A program made the position numbers and the translations under genes. Below are positions 44,519 to 52,901 of a stretch of 64,000 nucleotides of DNA, one piece after another. Every line of letters begins with the position of its first letter. Positions within the stretch are counted from its first letter, which is position 1. Below the pieces are notes generated by a model. That model was not told where the DNA came from. It did not search any database and saw only the letters and a program-made list of their open reading frames with translations. Source of the DNA: Curtobacterium sp. MCBD17_035 (GTDB lineage Bacteria > Actinomycetota > Actinomycetes > Actinomycetales > Microbacteriaceae); the NCBI RefSeq assembly GCF_003234815.2, contig NZ_CP126279.1:1-64000 (forward strand). The letters run 5' to 3'.

Positions 44519-46416
44519 CGACGCTGCGCGGCGAGGAAGCCGCTCCCCGGACCCTGTCCGTCCCCGAACCGGCGAGCCGCCAGGACGGCACCCACCCCCG
44601 GCCGCAACTCGTCCGTCCGGCCTGGGCCGACCTCGACGGGCCGTGGTCGTTCCGCCACGACGACGGCGACGAGGGCCTGGGCGCGGGCTGGTCGGCGGGC
44701 TTCCGGCCCGAGCACGGGGCGACGGACCGCACGATCACGGTGCCGTTCCCGCCCGAGTCGGTCGCGTCGGGCATCGACGAGCCGGGATTCCACCCCGTGG
44801 TCTGGTACGCGCGCAGCATCTCGGCCGGGGACCTCGAGCGTGCCGGGCGCTCGGCCGACGCGTCCCGGGTGCTCCTGCACTTCGGTGCGGTCGACTACCG
44901 CGCGACGGTGTGGCTGGACGGGGTGCGCCTCGGCGAGCACGAGGGCGGGCACACGCCGTTCTCGTTCGACGTGACGCACGTGCTCGACGCGGGCACGGAC
45001 GTCGACGCCGCCACCGACACCACGCACACCCTGGTCGTCCGCGCCGAGGACGACCCGCACGACGTCACGCAGCCCCGCGGCAAACAGGACTGGCACGAGC
45101 ACCCGCACGTGATCTGGTACCGCCGCACCACGGGGATCTGGCAGACCGTGTGGCTCGAGGCGGTCCCCCCGGTGTCGGTCGCGGCGCTCCGGTGGGAGAC
45201 CGAGTTCCCCGGCTCGGTGGTCCGGGGCACGGTCCGGATCGCCGGTCGGGTGACCGCGGGCACGACACTGTCGGTGTCGCTCCGCCACGAGGACGGTGAC
45301 GAGGACCTCGGCAGCGCCTCCGTCGTCGTGCCGGCGGGCGCCACGACCGTGGACGTGGTCGTCCCCGTCGCGCGGCAGACGAACGGGCAGGCGTACGACG
45401 AGATCGTGTGGACGCCGGAGACCCCGCGGCTCATCGACGCCACCGTCGTGCTCGGGCACCCCGACGGGTCCGGGGACGTCGTCGCGTCGTACCTCGGGTT
45501 CCGGTCGGTCGCGGTCGACCGGGGGGCGTTCCTGCTCAACGACCGGCCCTACGACGTCCGGAGCGTGCTCAACCAGGGCTACTGGCCGGACTCGAACCTC
45601 ACCGCGCCGAGCCCGGCCGCGTTCCGTCGTGAGGTCGAGCTCATCAAGGAGCTCGGGTTCACCGCGACCCGGATCCACCAGAAGATCGAGGACCCGCGGT
45701 TCCTGTTCTGGGCGGACCGCCTCGGCCTCCTCGTCTGGGGCGAGGCGCCGGGTGCCTACGCGTTCACCCCGACGGCGGTGCAGCGGCTCATGCGGGAGTG
45801 GATGGACGCCGTCGAGCGCGACGTGTCCCACCCGTGCATCGTGACCTGGGTGCCGGCGAACGAGAGCTGGGGCGTGCAGCACATCGCGCACGAACCGGCA
45901 CAGCAGGCGTACGCCCGGGCGCTCGCCGACGTCACGCGGGCGCTCGACCCGTCACGGCCCGTGATCTCGAACGACGGCTGGGAGCACGCCGCGTCGGACA
46001 TCCTCAGCGTGCACGACTACGAGGCCTCGGGCGAGGTCCTCGCCGCGACCTACGCCGAGGACGCCGCCCGCACCCGCTTGCTCGCCGGGATGGGCCCGGC
46101 CGGCCGGCGGATCCTGGTCGGCGACGCCGAGGACCAGGGCCAGCCCGTCATGCTCACCGAGTTCGGGGGCGTCCAGTACCAGCCGGGTGCCGACCGGGAC
46201 GACGCCTGGGGGTACTCCGTCGCGGTGGACGGTGACGACTACGTCGACCGGATCACCGCGCTGTACGACGGCATCCGCGCCAGTTCGTTCCTCGCCGGGT
46301 CCTGCTACACGCAGTTCACGGACACGCTGCAGGAGACGAACGGGCTGCTCACCGCGGAGCGCGAGCCGAAGGTGCCGATCGAGCGGATCCGCCGCGCCGT
46401 CGCCGGACGCGACTGA
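44515..46416 (+). CDS. GH2 glycoside hydrolase (beta-galactosidase/beta-glucuronidase family)
   Basis: 633-residue retaining glycosidase with an N-terminal sugar-binding jelly roll (about 25-200, DGPWSFRHDDGDEG), an immunoglobulin-like middle domain (about 215-330) and a TIM barrel. The acid/base Glu is in WVPANESWG and the nucleophile Glu in MLTEFGGVQ. No signal peptide, so it acts on imported sugars. It overlaps the GH1 gene by 4 nt (ATGA) and ends the operon at a hairpin. Substrate (galactoside, arabinoside or glucuronide) is undecided. Confidence 0.93.
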   Translation: MTTLRGEEAAPRTLSVPEPASRQDGTHPRPQLVRPAWADLDGPWSFRHDDGDEGLGAGWSAGFRPEHGATDRTITVPFPPESVASGIDEPGFHPVVWYARSISAGDLERAGRSADASRVLLHFGAVDYRATVWLDGVRLGEHEGGHTPFSFDVTHVLDAGTDVDAATDTTHTLVVRAEDDPHDVTQPRGKQDWHEHPHVIWYRRTTGIWQTVWLEAVPPVSVAALRWETEFPGSVVRGTVRIAGRVTAGTTLSVSLRHEDGDEDLGSASVVVPAGATTVDVVVPVARQTNGQAYDEIVWTPETPRLIDATVVLGHPDGSGDVVASYLGFRSVAVDRGAFLLNDRPYDVRSVLNQGYWPDSNLTAPSPAAFRREVELIKELGFTATRIHQKIEDPRFLFWADRLGLLVWGEAPGAYAFTPTAVQRLMREWMDAVERDVSHPCIVTWVPANESWGVQHIAHEPAQQAYARALADVTRALDPSRPVISNDGWEHAASDILSVHDYEASGEVLAATYAEDAARTRLLAGMGPAGRRILVGDAEDQGQPVMLTEFGGVQYQPGADRDDAWGYSVAVDGDDYVDRITALYDGIRASSFLAGSCYTQFTDTLQETNGLLTAEREPKVPIERIRRAVAGRD

Positions 46417-46421
46417 TCGCG

Positions 46422-46462
46422 GCCGGGAGGGACGTGGCGGGTCCCGCCCCGTCCCTCCCGGC
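46422..46462. terminator. Bidirectional terminator between GH2 and AraC genes
   Basis: GCCGGGAGGGACG (46422-46434) pairs with CGTCCCTCCCGGC (46450-46462) and encloses a second small stem GGCGGG/CCCGCC. It abuts the stop of the convergent AraC-type gene. Confidence 0.85.
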
Positions 46463-47458
46463 TCAACCGCGCAGCGTGGCGCGGGGATGCTCCCCGAACC
46501 GCGCGCGGTACGCCCCCGCGAACCGTCCGAGGTGCGTGAAGCCCCACGCCTGCGCGACCCCGGCGACGGTCGTCCCCGGTACGCCCTGTTGCAACTCCGC
46601 GTGGACGCGGTCGAGGCGGGCCTGCCGTAGGTACCCGAGCGGTGTGGTGTCGAGTACGCGTCGGAAGCCCTCCTGCAACGCCCGCACGCTGAGGTGCGCC
46701 GCGGCCGCGATCTCGGTGGTGCCGATCGGCTCGTGCACATGGGCCTGCACGTACTCCACCGCGGCGCGGATCCGTGCGTTCCGCGGCAGGAGCACCGCGG
46801 ACGGCAGGGCGTCGGCGAGGGGCGGGTAGAGCCCGAGGAACGCGATCGCCGTCATCCGCGTGAGTTCGTCCCACAGCAGGGGACTGACCGGGCCGGAGCG
46901 CATGGTGTTCGACACGAGTCCCACGGTGCCCTGCCAGCTGCGGACCGCGGCGTCGGTGGGGGCGGCCGTGTGGTCGAACCGCAGGTCCTCGCCGGCGAGG
47001 CCTTGCTCGCGGGCGATGCGGTCGACGTGGTCACGCCCCAGGTGCACGAGCTTCTGGTCGTAGTCCGTGAACCGGAACACGAAGGACCGATGCGCCGGGA
47101 ACAGCAGCGGCCGCCCGGGGACCATGCGCAGGTCGTCGTGGCCGAGGTCGACCGTCGACCGCCCTGCCGTCAGCCACTGCACGACGTAGTCGCCGCCCGG
47201 CGGGATGTCGCCCTGGATCTCGCCGTGCATGCGCGAGGTCCGGAGTGTCAGGTCCGTGTCGCCCATCGCGGCGTAGCGGTAGCGGTAGGGCGTCGCCCGC
47301 GTCGGTGCCGAGGACCAGGCCGCGCCGGCGTAGAGCCGGGGCAGGTCGTCCATGGCCTGGTCGGCGTCGAGGCCGTGGGCCTCGATTCGGATGGGAGTGG
47401 CCGCCGCACCGGTCGTGGTGTCCATCGCTCCCGTGGTGTCCTCGCCGCTCGCGGGCAT
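46463..47458 (-). CDS. AraC-family transcriptional regulator
   Basis: 331 residues from ATG 47458, which has GAGGA upstream. A promoter at 47509-47537 makes longer starts unlikely. The N-terminal half is a cupin-type sensor of the ligand-binding AraC group (IPPGGDYVVQWLTAGRSTVDL). The C-terminal half has two helix-turn-helix motifs (IGTTEIAAAAHLSVRALQEG and VAGVAQAWGFTHLGRFAGAY). It belongs to the group with an AraC-binding-like domain. The convergent GH2 gene may or may not be a target. Confidence 0.9.
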   Translation of the reverse strand: MPASGEDTTGAMDTTTGAAATPIRIEAHGLDADQAMDDLPRLYAGAAWSSAPTRATPYRYRYAAMGDTDLTLRTSRMHGEIQGDIPPGGDYVVQWLTAGRSTVDLGHDDLRMVPGRPLLFPAHRSFVFRFTDYDQKLVHLGRDHVDRIAREQGLAGEDLRFDHTAAPTDAAVRSWQGTVGLVSNTMRSGPVSPLLWDELTRMTAIAFLGLYPPLADALPSAVLLPRNARIRAAVEYVQAHVHEPIGTTEIAAAAHLSVRALQEGFRRVLDTTPLGYLRQARLDRVHAELQQGVPGTTVAGVAQAWGFTHLGRFAGAYRARFGEHPRATLRG

Positions 47459-47508
47459 CCGTCGGTCCTCGACGCAGGGCGACGAGTCGGGGAGACCGCG
47501 CAGTGACG

Positions 47509-47537
47509 AGGATAGGCGGAAGGAGGAGGAAAAGCAA
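47509..47537 (-). promoter_or_regulatory. Promoter of the AraC-type gene
   Basis: On the minus strand TTGCTT (47537-47532), a 17-bp spacer and TATCCT (47514-47509) form a good promoter about 45 nt before the ATG at 47458. The surrounding sequence is locally A/T-rich. Confidence 0.65.
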
Positions 47538-47554
47538 AGAATATTGGACAATCC

Positions 47555-47572
47555 GACCGGGGTACCCCGGTC
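47555..47572. terminator. 18-bp perfect palindrome after the MarR gene
   Basis: GACCGGGGTACCCCGGTC is fully self-complementary and lies 26 nt past the MarR stop, followed on the minus strand by a T-rich stretch (CCAATATTCTTTGCTTTT). It is likely the MarR/VOC terminator. An operator for the AraC promoter is an alternative. Confidence 0.6.
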
Positions 47573-47598
47573 GTTCAGCGGTGGCCCGTGCCCCCGGA

Positions 47599-48099
47599 TC
47601 AGCCTTGGGGCACGCCGAGTTCCAGCGCCCGCACGACCCGGTCGAGCAGGCCCACCAAGCGCTTGCGGTCCCGCGGGCCCAGCTCGTCGAGCACCACGCG
47701 CAACGCGTCCTGCGTCTCCCCGACCGCCTCCCGCATCGCGGTCTTCGTCGTGTCGGACAGGCAGATCAACTTGCTGCGGCGGTCCGTCGGATCGACGTCA
47801 CGGAGCACGTGGCCGCGAGCCTCCAGGCGCTCGAGGATGACGCTCGTCGCGGCGCTCGTCATGCCGACGTGCTGCGTGAGGTCCTTGACGCGGACGGCAC
47901 GACCGACCGCCTCGGCCCGCGCGACGAACTGGAGGACGACGAGGTCCGTGCCCCCGACACCGAGCCGCGCGCGGAGCCGTGAGCGGAGCGCCGCATCCGC
48001 CGCCTCCACGCGGGTCAACGCCGCCACGACGTCGATCGCCTCGTCGATGCGTTCGTCCTCCCGACGCGTGCGGTCGTCGTCGGCGGTCGGCTCGGACAC
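47599..48099 (-). CDS. MarR-family transcriptional regulator
   Basis: A 166-residue winged-helix dimer from GTG 48099. The recognition region VRVKDLTQHVGMTSAATSVI and the wing DVDPTDRRSKLICLS with the conserved DxRS-type Arg are clear. Long N- and C-terminal helices would form the dimer interface. It lies 58 nt downstream of the VOC gene on the same strand, so it may be co-transcribed and regulate that gene. Confidence 0.92.
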   Translation of the reverse strand: MSEPTADDDRTRREDERIDEAIDVVAALTRVEAADAALRSRLRARLGVGGTDLVVLQFVARAEAVGRAVRVKDLTQHVGMTSAATSVILERLEARGHVLRDVDPTDRRSKLICLSDTTKTAMREAVGETQDALRVVLDELGPRDRKRLVGLLDRVVRALELGVPQG

Positions 48100-48157
48100 G
48101 ATGCTCCCCGGGGTCGTTCGATCTTCGAACAGTTTGCCACCGCGACCGTCGATGCGC

Positions 48158-48529
48158 TCAGCTGTCCTCCACCACGCTCATGACGTTGCCCGACGGGTCC
48201 GTGAACCAGGCGATCAGCGGCCCGCCGTGGCGGTTCACCCCCGAATCGTCCGTCAGCCCCTCGTACTGCTCGAACACCACGCCCCGCTCCGTCAGGTCCG
48301 CGACCGTCGCGGGGACGTCCGGCACCGGGAAGTTGAGGACCGTGAACGACGCCGGCTCGTGCGCGTCGCCCTTCGGGTACACGAGCACGGGCGTCCCGCC
48401 GCCGACCTCGAGCATGAGCATGCCGTTCGCCTCGTGCACCGACAGTCCGAGCACGTCCTCGTAGAACGCCCGCGCCTCGGCGGTGTCCCGCACCGAGAAC
48501 CCGCTGAACGCCCTCGTCGCATCGATCAT
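48158..48529 (-). CDS. VOC-superfamily (glyoxalase/bleomycin resistance-like) protein
   Basis: A 123-residue single-domain protein with two beta-alpha-beta-beta-beta modules: AFSGFSVRDTAEARAFYEDV at the start and LIAWFTDPSGNVMSVVED at the end. The Glu before the C-terminus fits a metal ligand. It may bind or modify a small toxic compound. It is co-oriented with the MarR regulator. The gene is divergent from the P-loop kinase gene with about 80 nt between starts. Confidence 0.9.
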   Translation of the reverse strand: MIDATRAFSGFSVRDTAEARAFYEDVLGLSVHEANGMLMLEVGGGTPVLVYPKGDAHEPASFTVLNFPVPDVPATVADLTERGVVFEQYEGLTDDSGVNRHGGPLIAWFTDPSGNVMSVVEDS

Positions 48530-48610
48530 GGCCGACAGTGTCCCTCCGACCGTGCCGGAGCACCAGACCCGCGCCCTGGCATCCGGACCGTCGGGTGGGA
48601 GACTTGCGAC

Positions 48611-49267
48611 ATGCCGCCCACCCCCGCCGCCCTCGACGTCGCGGCCGCGGTGGAGCGGGCCCTCGCGCTCGTCGCCGACCCTCCGCCCGCCGGGAGGGCC
48701 GTGCTCGGCATCGCGGGCAGCCCCGGCTCCGGCAAGTCCACCCTCGCGCGCCGTGTGGTCGCCGCCGTCACCGCGGCGCACGGGCCGGGCGTCGCCGTCC
48801 AGGTGCCCATGGACGGGTTCCACCTGGCGAACACCGCGCTCGCCGCCCTCGGTCGGTCCGACCGGAAGGGCGCGATCGACACCTTCGACGCCGCCGGGTA
48901 CGTCGCGCTCGTGCGCCGGCTCGTCGCCGCCGACGAGGACGTCACGTGGGCGCCCGACTTCGACCGGCGGGTCGACGAGCCCGTGGCGGGCAGCATCGCC
49001 GTGCCACGCGCCGTGCGACTCGTGGTCACCGAGGGCAACTACCTGCTCGACCGGGACGAGCCGTGGGCACTGCTGCCGGGCCTCCTGACCGAGACCTGGT
49101 TCTGCCGGACCGACGACGCCGTCCGGATCGACCGGCTCGTCGGACGCCACATGCGGCACGGCCGCGACCACGCGGCGGCCCGGGCCTGGGCGACCGAGGT
49201 CGACGGCGCGAACGCCCGGCGCATCGAACCGACGGCCGACCGCGCCGACCTCGTCGTCACCACCTGA
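48611..49267 (+). CDS. P-loop nucleoside/sugar kinase-like protein
   Basis: 218 residues with Walker A GIAGSPGSGKSTL (about 34-46), the substrate loop VPMDGFHLAN, a second conserved stretch APDFDRRVDEPVAGSI and VVTEGNYLL. This is the uridine kinase/phosphoribulokinase/pantothenate kinase-like family often annotated nucleoside/nucleotide kinase. Related enzymes phosphorylate fructose or pantothenate, so the substrate is undecided. The NmrA-like gene follows after 32 nt on the same strand. Confidence 0.88.
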   Translation: MPPTPAALDVAAAVERALALVADPPPAGRAVLGIAGSPGSGKSTLARRVVAAVTAAHGPGVAVQVPMDGFHLANTALAALGRSDRKGAIDTFDAAGYVALVRRLVAADEDVTWAPDFDRRVDEPVAGSIAVPRAVRLVVTEGNYLLDRDEPWALLPGLLTETWFCRTDDAVRIDRLVGRHMRHGRDHAAARAWATEVDGANARRIEPTADRADLVVTT

Positions 49268-49299
49268 CCCCCACCGCACCCGACCGGGAGGACCGGCAC

Positions 49300-50169
49300 A
49301 TGTCCGACACGACGCCCAGCACGGCGGATCCCCAGCCCGTCATCGCCGTCACCGGTGCCACCGGGCACGTCGGCGGTGCCGTCGCGCGGGCGCTCGCCGC
49401 TGGCGGTCGACCGTTCCGCGCGGTCGTCCGCGACCCAGCCCGGGCACCCCGGCTCGCCGGAGCCGAGGTCGCCGTGGCCGCCTTCGCCGACGCGGACGCC
49501 GCTCGTGCCGCGCTCGCCGGTGTCGACGTCCTGCTCATGGTCTCGGCGGCCGAGGCGGAGGACCGCCTCGAGCAGCACCGCGCCTTCGTCCGCGCCGCTG
49601 CCGGGGCCGGGGTCCGCCACGTCGTGTACACGTCGTTCGTCGGCGCGGCGCCCGACGCCACCTTCACGCTCGGGCGCGACCACCACGCCACCGAGGAGGC
49701 GATCCGCGCGTCAGGCATGACGTGGACGTTCCTCCGCGACTCGTTCTACCTCGACTTCGTGGAGGAGCTCGTCGGCGAGGACGGCGTCATCCGCGGTCCG
49801 GCCGGGGACGGTGCGATGGCGGCGGTCGCTCGCGCGGACGTCGCGCGGGTCGCGACCACGGTCCTCCTGGACCCGGACCAGCACGCTGGAGCGACCTACG
49901 CGCTCACCGGGCCCGAGGCCGTCACCCTGGCCGAGGCAGCGGCGATCGTGTCGGACGTCCGCGGCCGCACGGTGACCTACCACCCCGAGACGCTCGACGA
50001 GGCGTACGCGTCACGGGCGCGCTGGGACCCCGCTCCGTGGCAGGCGGACGCCTGGGTGAGCACGTACACCGCGATCGCCGAGGGTGCGCTCGCGGCCGTC
50101 AGCGGTGACGTCGAGCGGGTGACCGGGCGGCGCCCGATGTCCCTGCGCGAGGTGCTCGCGGCGGGCTGA
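49300..50169 (+). CDS. NmrA-like NAD(P)-binding protein (atypical SDR)
   Basis: 289 residues beginning with the Rossmann motif VTGATGHVGGAVA (about 18-30). Other features are ADADAARAALAGVDVLLMVSA and VVYTSFVGAAPDATFTLGRDH, typical of the NmrA/QOR2-type atypical SDR group. These either reduce quinones or act as redox sensors. GGGAGG precedes ATG 49300. It shares direction with the upstream kinase gene. Confidence 0.9.
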   Translation: MSDTTPSTADPQPVIAVTGATGHVGGAVARALAAGGRPFRAVVRDPARAPRLAGAEVAVAAFADADAARAALAGVDVLLMVSAAEAEDRLEQHRAFVRAAAGAGVRHVVYTSFVGAAPDATFTLGRDHHATEEAIRASGMTWTFLRDSFYLDFVEELVGEDGVIRGPAGDGAMAAVARADVARVATTVLLDPDQHAGATYALTGPEAVTLAEAAAIVSDVRGRTVTYHPETLDEAYASRARWDPAPWQADAWVSTYTAIAEGALAAVSGDVERVTGRRPMSLREVLAAG

Positions 50170-50192
50170 GGACGGTCCTCGACACGACGCCG

Positions 50193-51437
50193 CTAGTCGA
50201 CGTTCCGGGCCGCGATGGTCCCCGACACCCCGAGCACGAGCACCGCACCGACGACGACGAGCAGGGGCACGGTCCAGCCGCCCGAGACCTCGTGCAGCGT
50301 CCCGGCGACGAGCGGACCCGCACTGCCGAGCAGGTACCCGCCGCCCTGCACCAGCGCGGACATGCGGCGCGCGTCGGCGTCGGTCGTCACGAGCCGCACG
50401 ACGATGATGAACACGACCGTGATGCCACCGCCCTGGGCGGCACCGCCGCAGATCGACCAGAGGAGCCAGAGCTGCGGTGCGAGGAGCAGCCCGAGCGGCA
50501 TCGCGAGCCAGAACAGACTGACGAGCACGATGATCGAGCGGGGCCGCCAGCGGGACGCGAGCACGGGGACGCCGAGGGCCCCGACGACCGCGAGGATCTG
50601 GAAGACCGAGGAGCTCGCGCCCGCCGAGGCCGTGTCGAACCCGATCTCGTCGTGCAGGAGCGTCGGGATCCACGCGGTCAGGGCGTAGTACGAGAACGCC
50701 TGACCCGCGAACGCCAGGACGAGGCCCCACGTGACGAGCCGCCGCGCCGGGGCTGGTGCGGTGGCGTGCCGCTGGGTCTCCGGGACGAGGACCTGGTCGA
50801 TCGGGCCGGTGACCGGGAGCGGCTCGGCGCTCGCGGTGATCGGACCTCGGAGTGCGGCGCGGACGCCGACCGCGCGCGACCACGCGGCAGCCGCGATGAG
50901 CACGAACACGCCCCAGATCGCGATCGCGACGGGCCAGCCGACGACCGCGGCGAGGGGGGCCGTGCCGAGCGAGGTGATCATCGACCCGACGTTGAGCGCC
51001 GACGTGTAGACGCCGGTCACGATGCCGACGCGCTCGGGTGAGGAGTCGCGGCGGATGACGACGGGCACGACGACGTTCCCGATCGTGATCGCGATGCCGA
51101 TGAGCGCCGTCCCGGCGACGAGGGCCCACGACGTGCCGGCGGAACGGAGGAGCGTGCCGGCGAGCACCCCGACGAGCGACGCCGTCACGGCACGCTCCGG
51201 GTCGAGGCGGGCGATCACCCACGACGCCAGCGGGGTCGCGAGCGCGAAGCACAGCACCGGGATCGTCGTGAGGAGCCCGGCGACCGTCGGGGTCAGGCCG
51301 AGGTCGTGCCGGACGTCGCCGATGACCGGGGCGACCGCCACGACGGGACCGCGCAGGTTGAGCGCGATGAGCACGATCGCCGCGGGCAGGAGCCACGCGG
51401 CCCGCTCGCGGACCCGGGCGCCGGTGCGGTCGGACAT
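50193..51437 (-). CDS. MFS transporter, CynX/NimT type
   Basis: 414-residue permease with about twelve helices from ATG 51437. The first helix region AIVLIALNLRGPVVAVAPVI is characteristic of the cyanate/nitroimidazole (CynX/NimT/YeaN) group. Its start overlaps the HAD hydrolase stop by one base (TGATG), so the pair is coupled. Substrate unknown. Confidence 0.9.
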   Translation of the reverse strand: MSDRTGARVRERAAWLLPAAIVLIALNLRGPVVAVAPVIGDVRHDLGLTPTVAGLLTTIPVLCFALATPLASWVIARLDPERAVTASLVGVLAGTLLRSAGTSWALVAGTALIGIAITIGNVVVPVVIRRDSSPERVGIVTGVYTSALNVGSMITSLGTAPLAAVVGWPVAIAIWGVFVLIAAAAWSRAVGVRAALRGPITASAEPLPVTGPIDQVLVPETQRHATAPAPARRLVTWGLVLAFAGQAFSYYALTAWIPTLLHDEIGFDTASAGASSSVFQILAVVGALGVPVLASRWRPRSIIVLVSLFWLAMPLGLLLAPQLWLLWSICGGAAQGGGITVVFIIVVRLVTTDADARRMSALVQGGGYLLGSAGPLVAGTLHEVSGGWTVPLLVVVGAVLVLGVSGTIAARNVD

Positions 51438-52087
51438 CACAGCAGGATGGGGAGCAGGTCGAGCGGCTCGGCGGCCCGGGCGATCGTGCCGGCGGCCTCG
51501 GCGGGGGAGCCGTACCCCCACTCGGCGAACACGACCGGGACGCCGTGGGCGGCGGCGCCCTCGACGTCGTGGTGTCGGTCGCCGACGAGGACCGGCCGCG
51601 ACACGTCGACCCCGCGCGCGGCGAGCCGGCGCAGTGCCTCGGCGACGACGTCGGCCTTGGCGCTGCGGACCTCGTCGTCACTCGCGCCCGTCACGACGTC
51701 GAGGTACGGCAGGAGCCCGAAGTGCTCGAGGATGTAGGTCGCCGGGGTCTCGGGCTTGCTCGTCGCGGTCGAGGTCGGCACGCCGGCCTCGTGCACGCGC
51801 CGCAGGACCTCGGGCATCCCCGGGTACACCCGCGCGTCGAGGGTGCCGTGGGCGAGGTAGTGCTCCCGGTAGACCTGCAGCGTGTGCTGGACCTGGTCCT
51901 CGTCCATCCCCATGCTGCGGAACGAGTCGAGGATCGGCGGCCCCACGAAGCTGAGGAGCGTGGCGGGCGACGGCACCGGCACCCCGATGCGTTCGAACGT
52001 GTACGTGAGGCTCGACGTGATCCCGGGCGCCGAGTCGCAGATCGTGCCGTCGAGGTCGAACAGGATCGCGGAGAACGGGCTGGACAT
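51437..52087 (-). CDS. HAD-superfamily hydrolase (phosphoglycolate phosphatase-like)
   Basis: 216 residues with motif I ILFDLDGTICDSA, motif II TSTATSKPE and motif IV VLVGDRHHDVEGA. A cap domain lies between motifs I and II (about 18-85), so it belongs to subfamily IA like phosphoglycolate phosphatase and pyrophosphatase PpaX. It is located between nucS and the MFS gene, on the same strand. Confidence 0.92.
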   Translation of the reverse strand: MSSPFSAILFDLDGTICDSAPGITSSLTYTFERIGVPVPSPATLLSFVGPPILDSFRSMGMDEDQVQHTLQVYREHYLAHGTLDARVYPGMPEVLRRVHEAGVPTSTATSKPETPATYILEHFGLLPYLDVVTGASDDEVRSAKADVVAEALRRLAARGVDVSRPVLVGDRHHDVEGAAAHGVPVVFAEWGYGSPAEAAGTIARAAEPLDLLPILL

Positions 52088-52133
52088 CGGTTCCAGCCTA
52101 TGGGACGGGCGCTGCGTGGCCGTGGTGGGTGGG

Positions 52134-52151
52134 GCCTCCCGGCCGGGAGGC
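52134..52151. terminator. Palindromic hairpin after nucS
   Basis: GCCTCCCGGCCGGGAGGC is a perfect 18-bp palindrome, extended by imperfect GTGGGG/CCCCAC flanks. It lies 41 nt beyond the nucS stop and may separate nucS from the HAD gene. Confidence 0.65.
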
Positions 52152-52192
52152 ACGTCCCCACCCCGTCGCGTCGCTCGCGGAGCGCGCGTGGT

Positions 52193-52888
52193 TCAGAACA
52201 GGCGTGTGTGCCCGCCCTCGATGCCGCGCATGGCGTCGTAGTCGAGGACGAGGCAGCGGATCCCGCGGTCCTCGGCGAGGGTGCGGGCCTGCGGCGCGAA
52301 CGTCTGCGCCGCCAGGACGCCCTGGACCGGGCGGAGGTGCGGGTCGCGGTTCATGAGCTCGAGGTACCGCGTGAGCTGCTCGACCGCGTCGATCGTGGCG
52401 TTGCGCTTCATCTCGACCGCGACGGCGGCACCGGCGGCGTCGCGGGCCAGGATGTCGACGGGGCCGATGGCGGTCATGTACTCGCGACGGACGAGCGTGT
52501 GGCCGTCGCCGAGGAGCTCGATCTGCTCGGCGAGGAGCTGCTGCAGGTGAGCCTCGACGCCGTCCTTGACGAGCCCCGGGTCGACGCCCATGTCGTGGGA
52601 CTCGTCCGAGACGACCTCGTGGATGCTGACGATGAGGCGGTCCTGCGTCTTCTTCTGCGTGACCGTCCAGACCTCGGTGATGCCCGCGGCCGCCTGGTCC
52701 TCGTCGGGCTCGGCCGTGCTGATCGTGCAGGGCGGGCTCATCCAGTTGAGCGGCTTGTAGCTGCCGCCGTCGGAGTGGACGAGGAGCGAGCCGTCCGACT
52801 TGAGCATGAGGAGCCGGGTGGCCAGGGGGAGGTGGGCCGAGAGTCGTCCGGCGTAGTCGACGGAGCAGCGGGCGATGACGAGACGCAC
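52193..52888 (-). CDS. nucS: Mismatch-specific endonuclease NucS/EndoMS
   Basis: Non-canonical mismatch-repair nuclease that replaces MutS/MutL in most actinobacteria and cuts both strands at mismatches. 231 residues from GTG 52888. The N-terminal DNA-binding domain is followed by a RecB-like nuclease domain with D145 (GPVDILARD), E159 and K161 (AVEMKR). The protein ends GGHTRLF, resembling the C-terminal beta-clamp-binding motif known in archaeal and actinobacterial NucS. All catalytic residues are intact, so mismatch repair should be functional. Confidence 0.95.
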   Translation of the reverse strand: MRLVIARCSVDYAGRLSAHLPLATRLLMLKSDGSLLVHSDGGSYKPLNWMSPPCTISTAEPDEDQAAAGITEVWTVTQKKTQDRLIVSIHEVVSDESHDMGVDPGLVKDGVEAHLQQLLAEQIELLGDGHTLVRREYMTAIGPVDILARDAAGAAVAVEMKRNATIDAVEQLTRYLELMNRDPHLRPVQGVLAAQTFAPQARTLAEDRGIRCLVLDYDAMRGIEGGHTRLF

Positions 52889-52901
52889 CCGACGAGCCTA
52901 G

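Noticed and set aside
47459-47551. Longer AraC-type regulator beginning at 47551
   Set aside because: A promoter with 17-bp spacing lies at 47509-47537, inside that extension, and GAGGA precedes the ATG at 47458.
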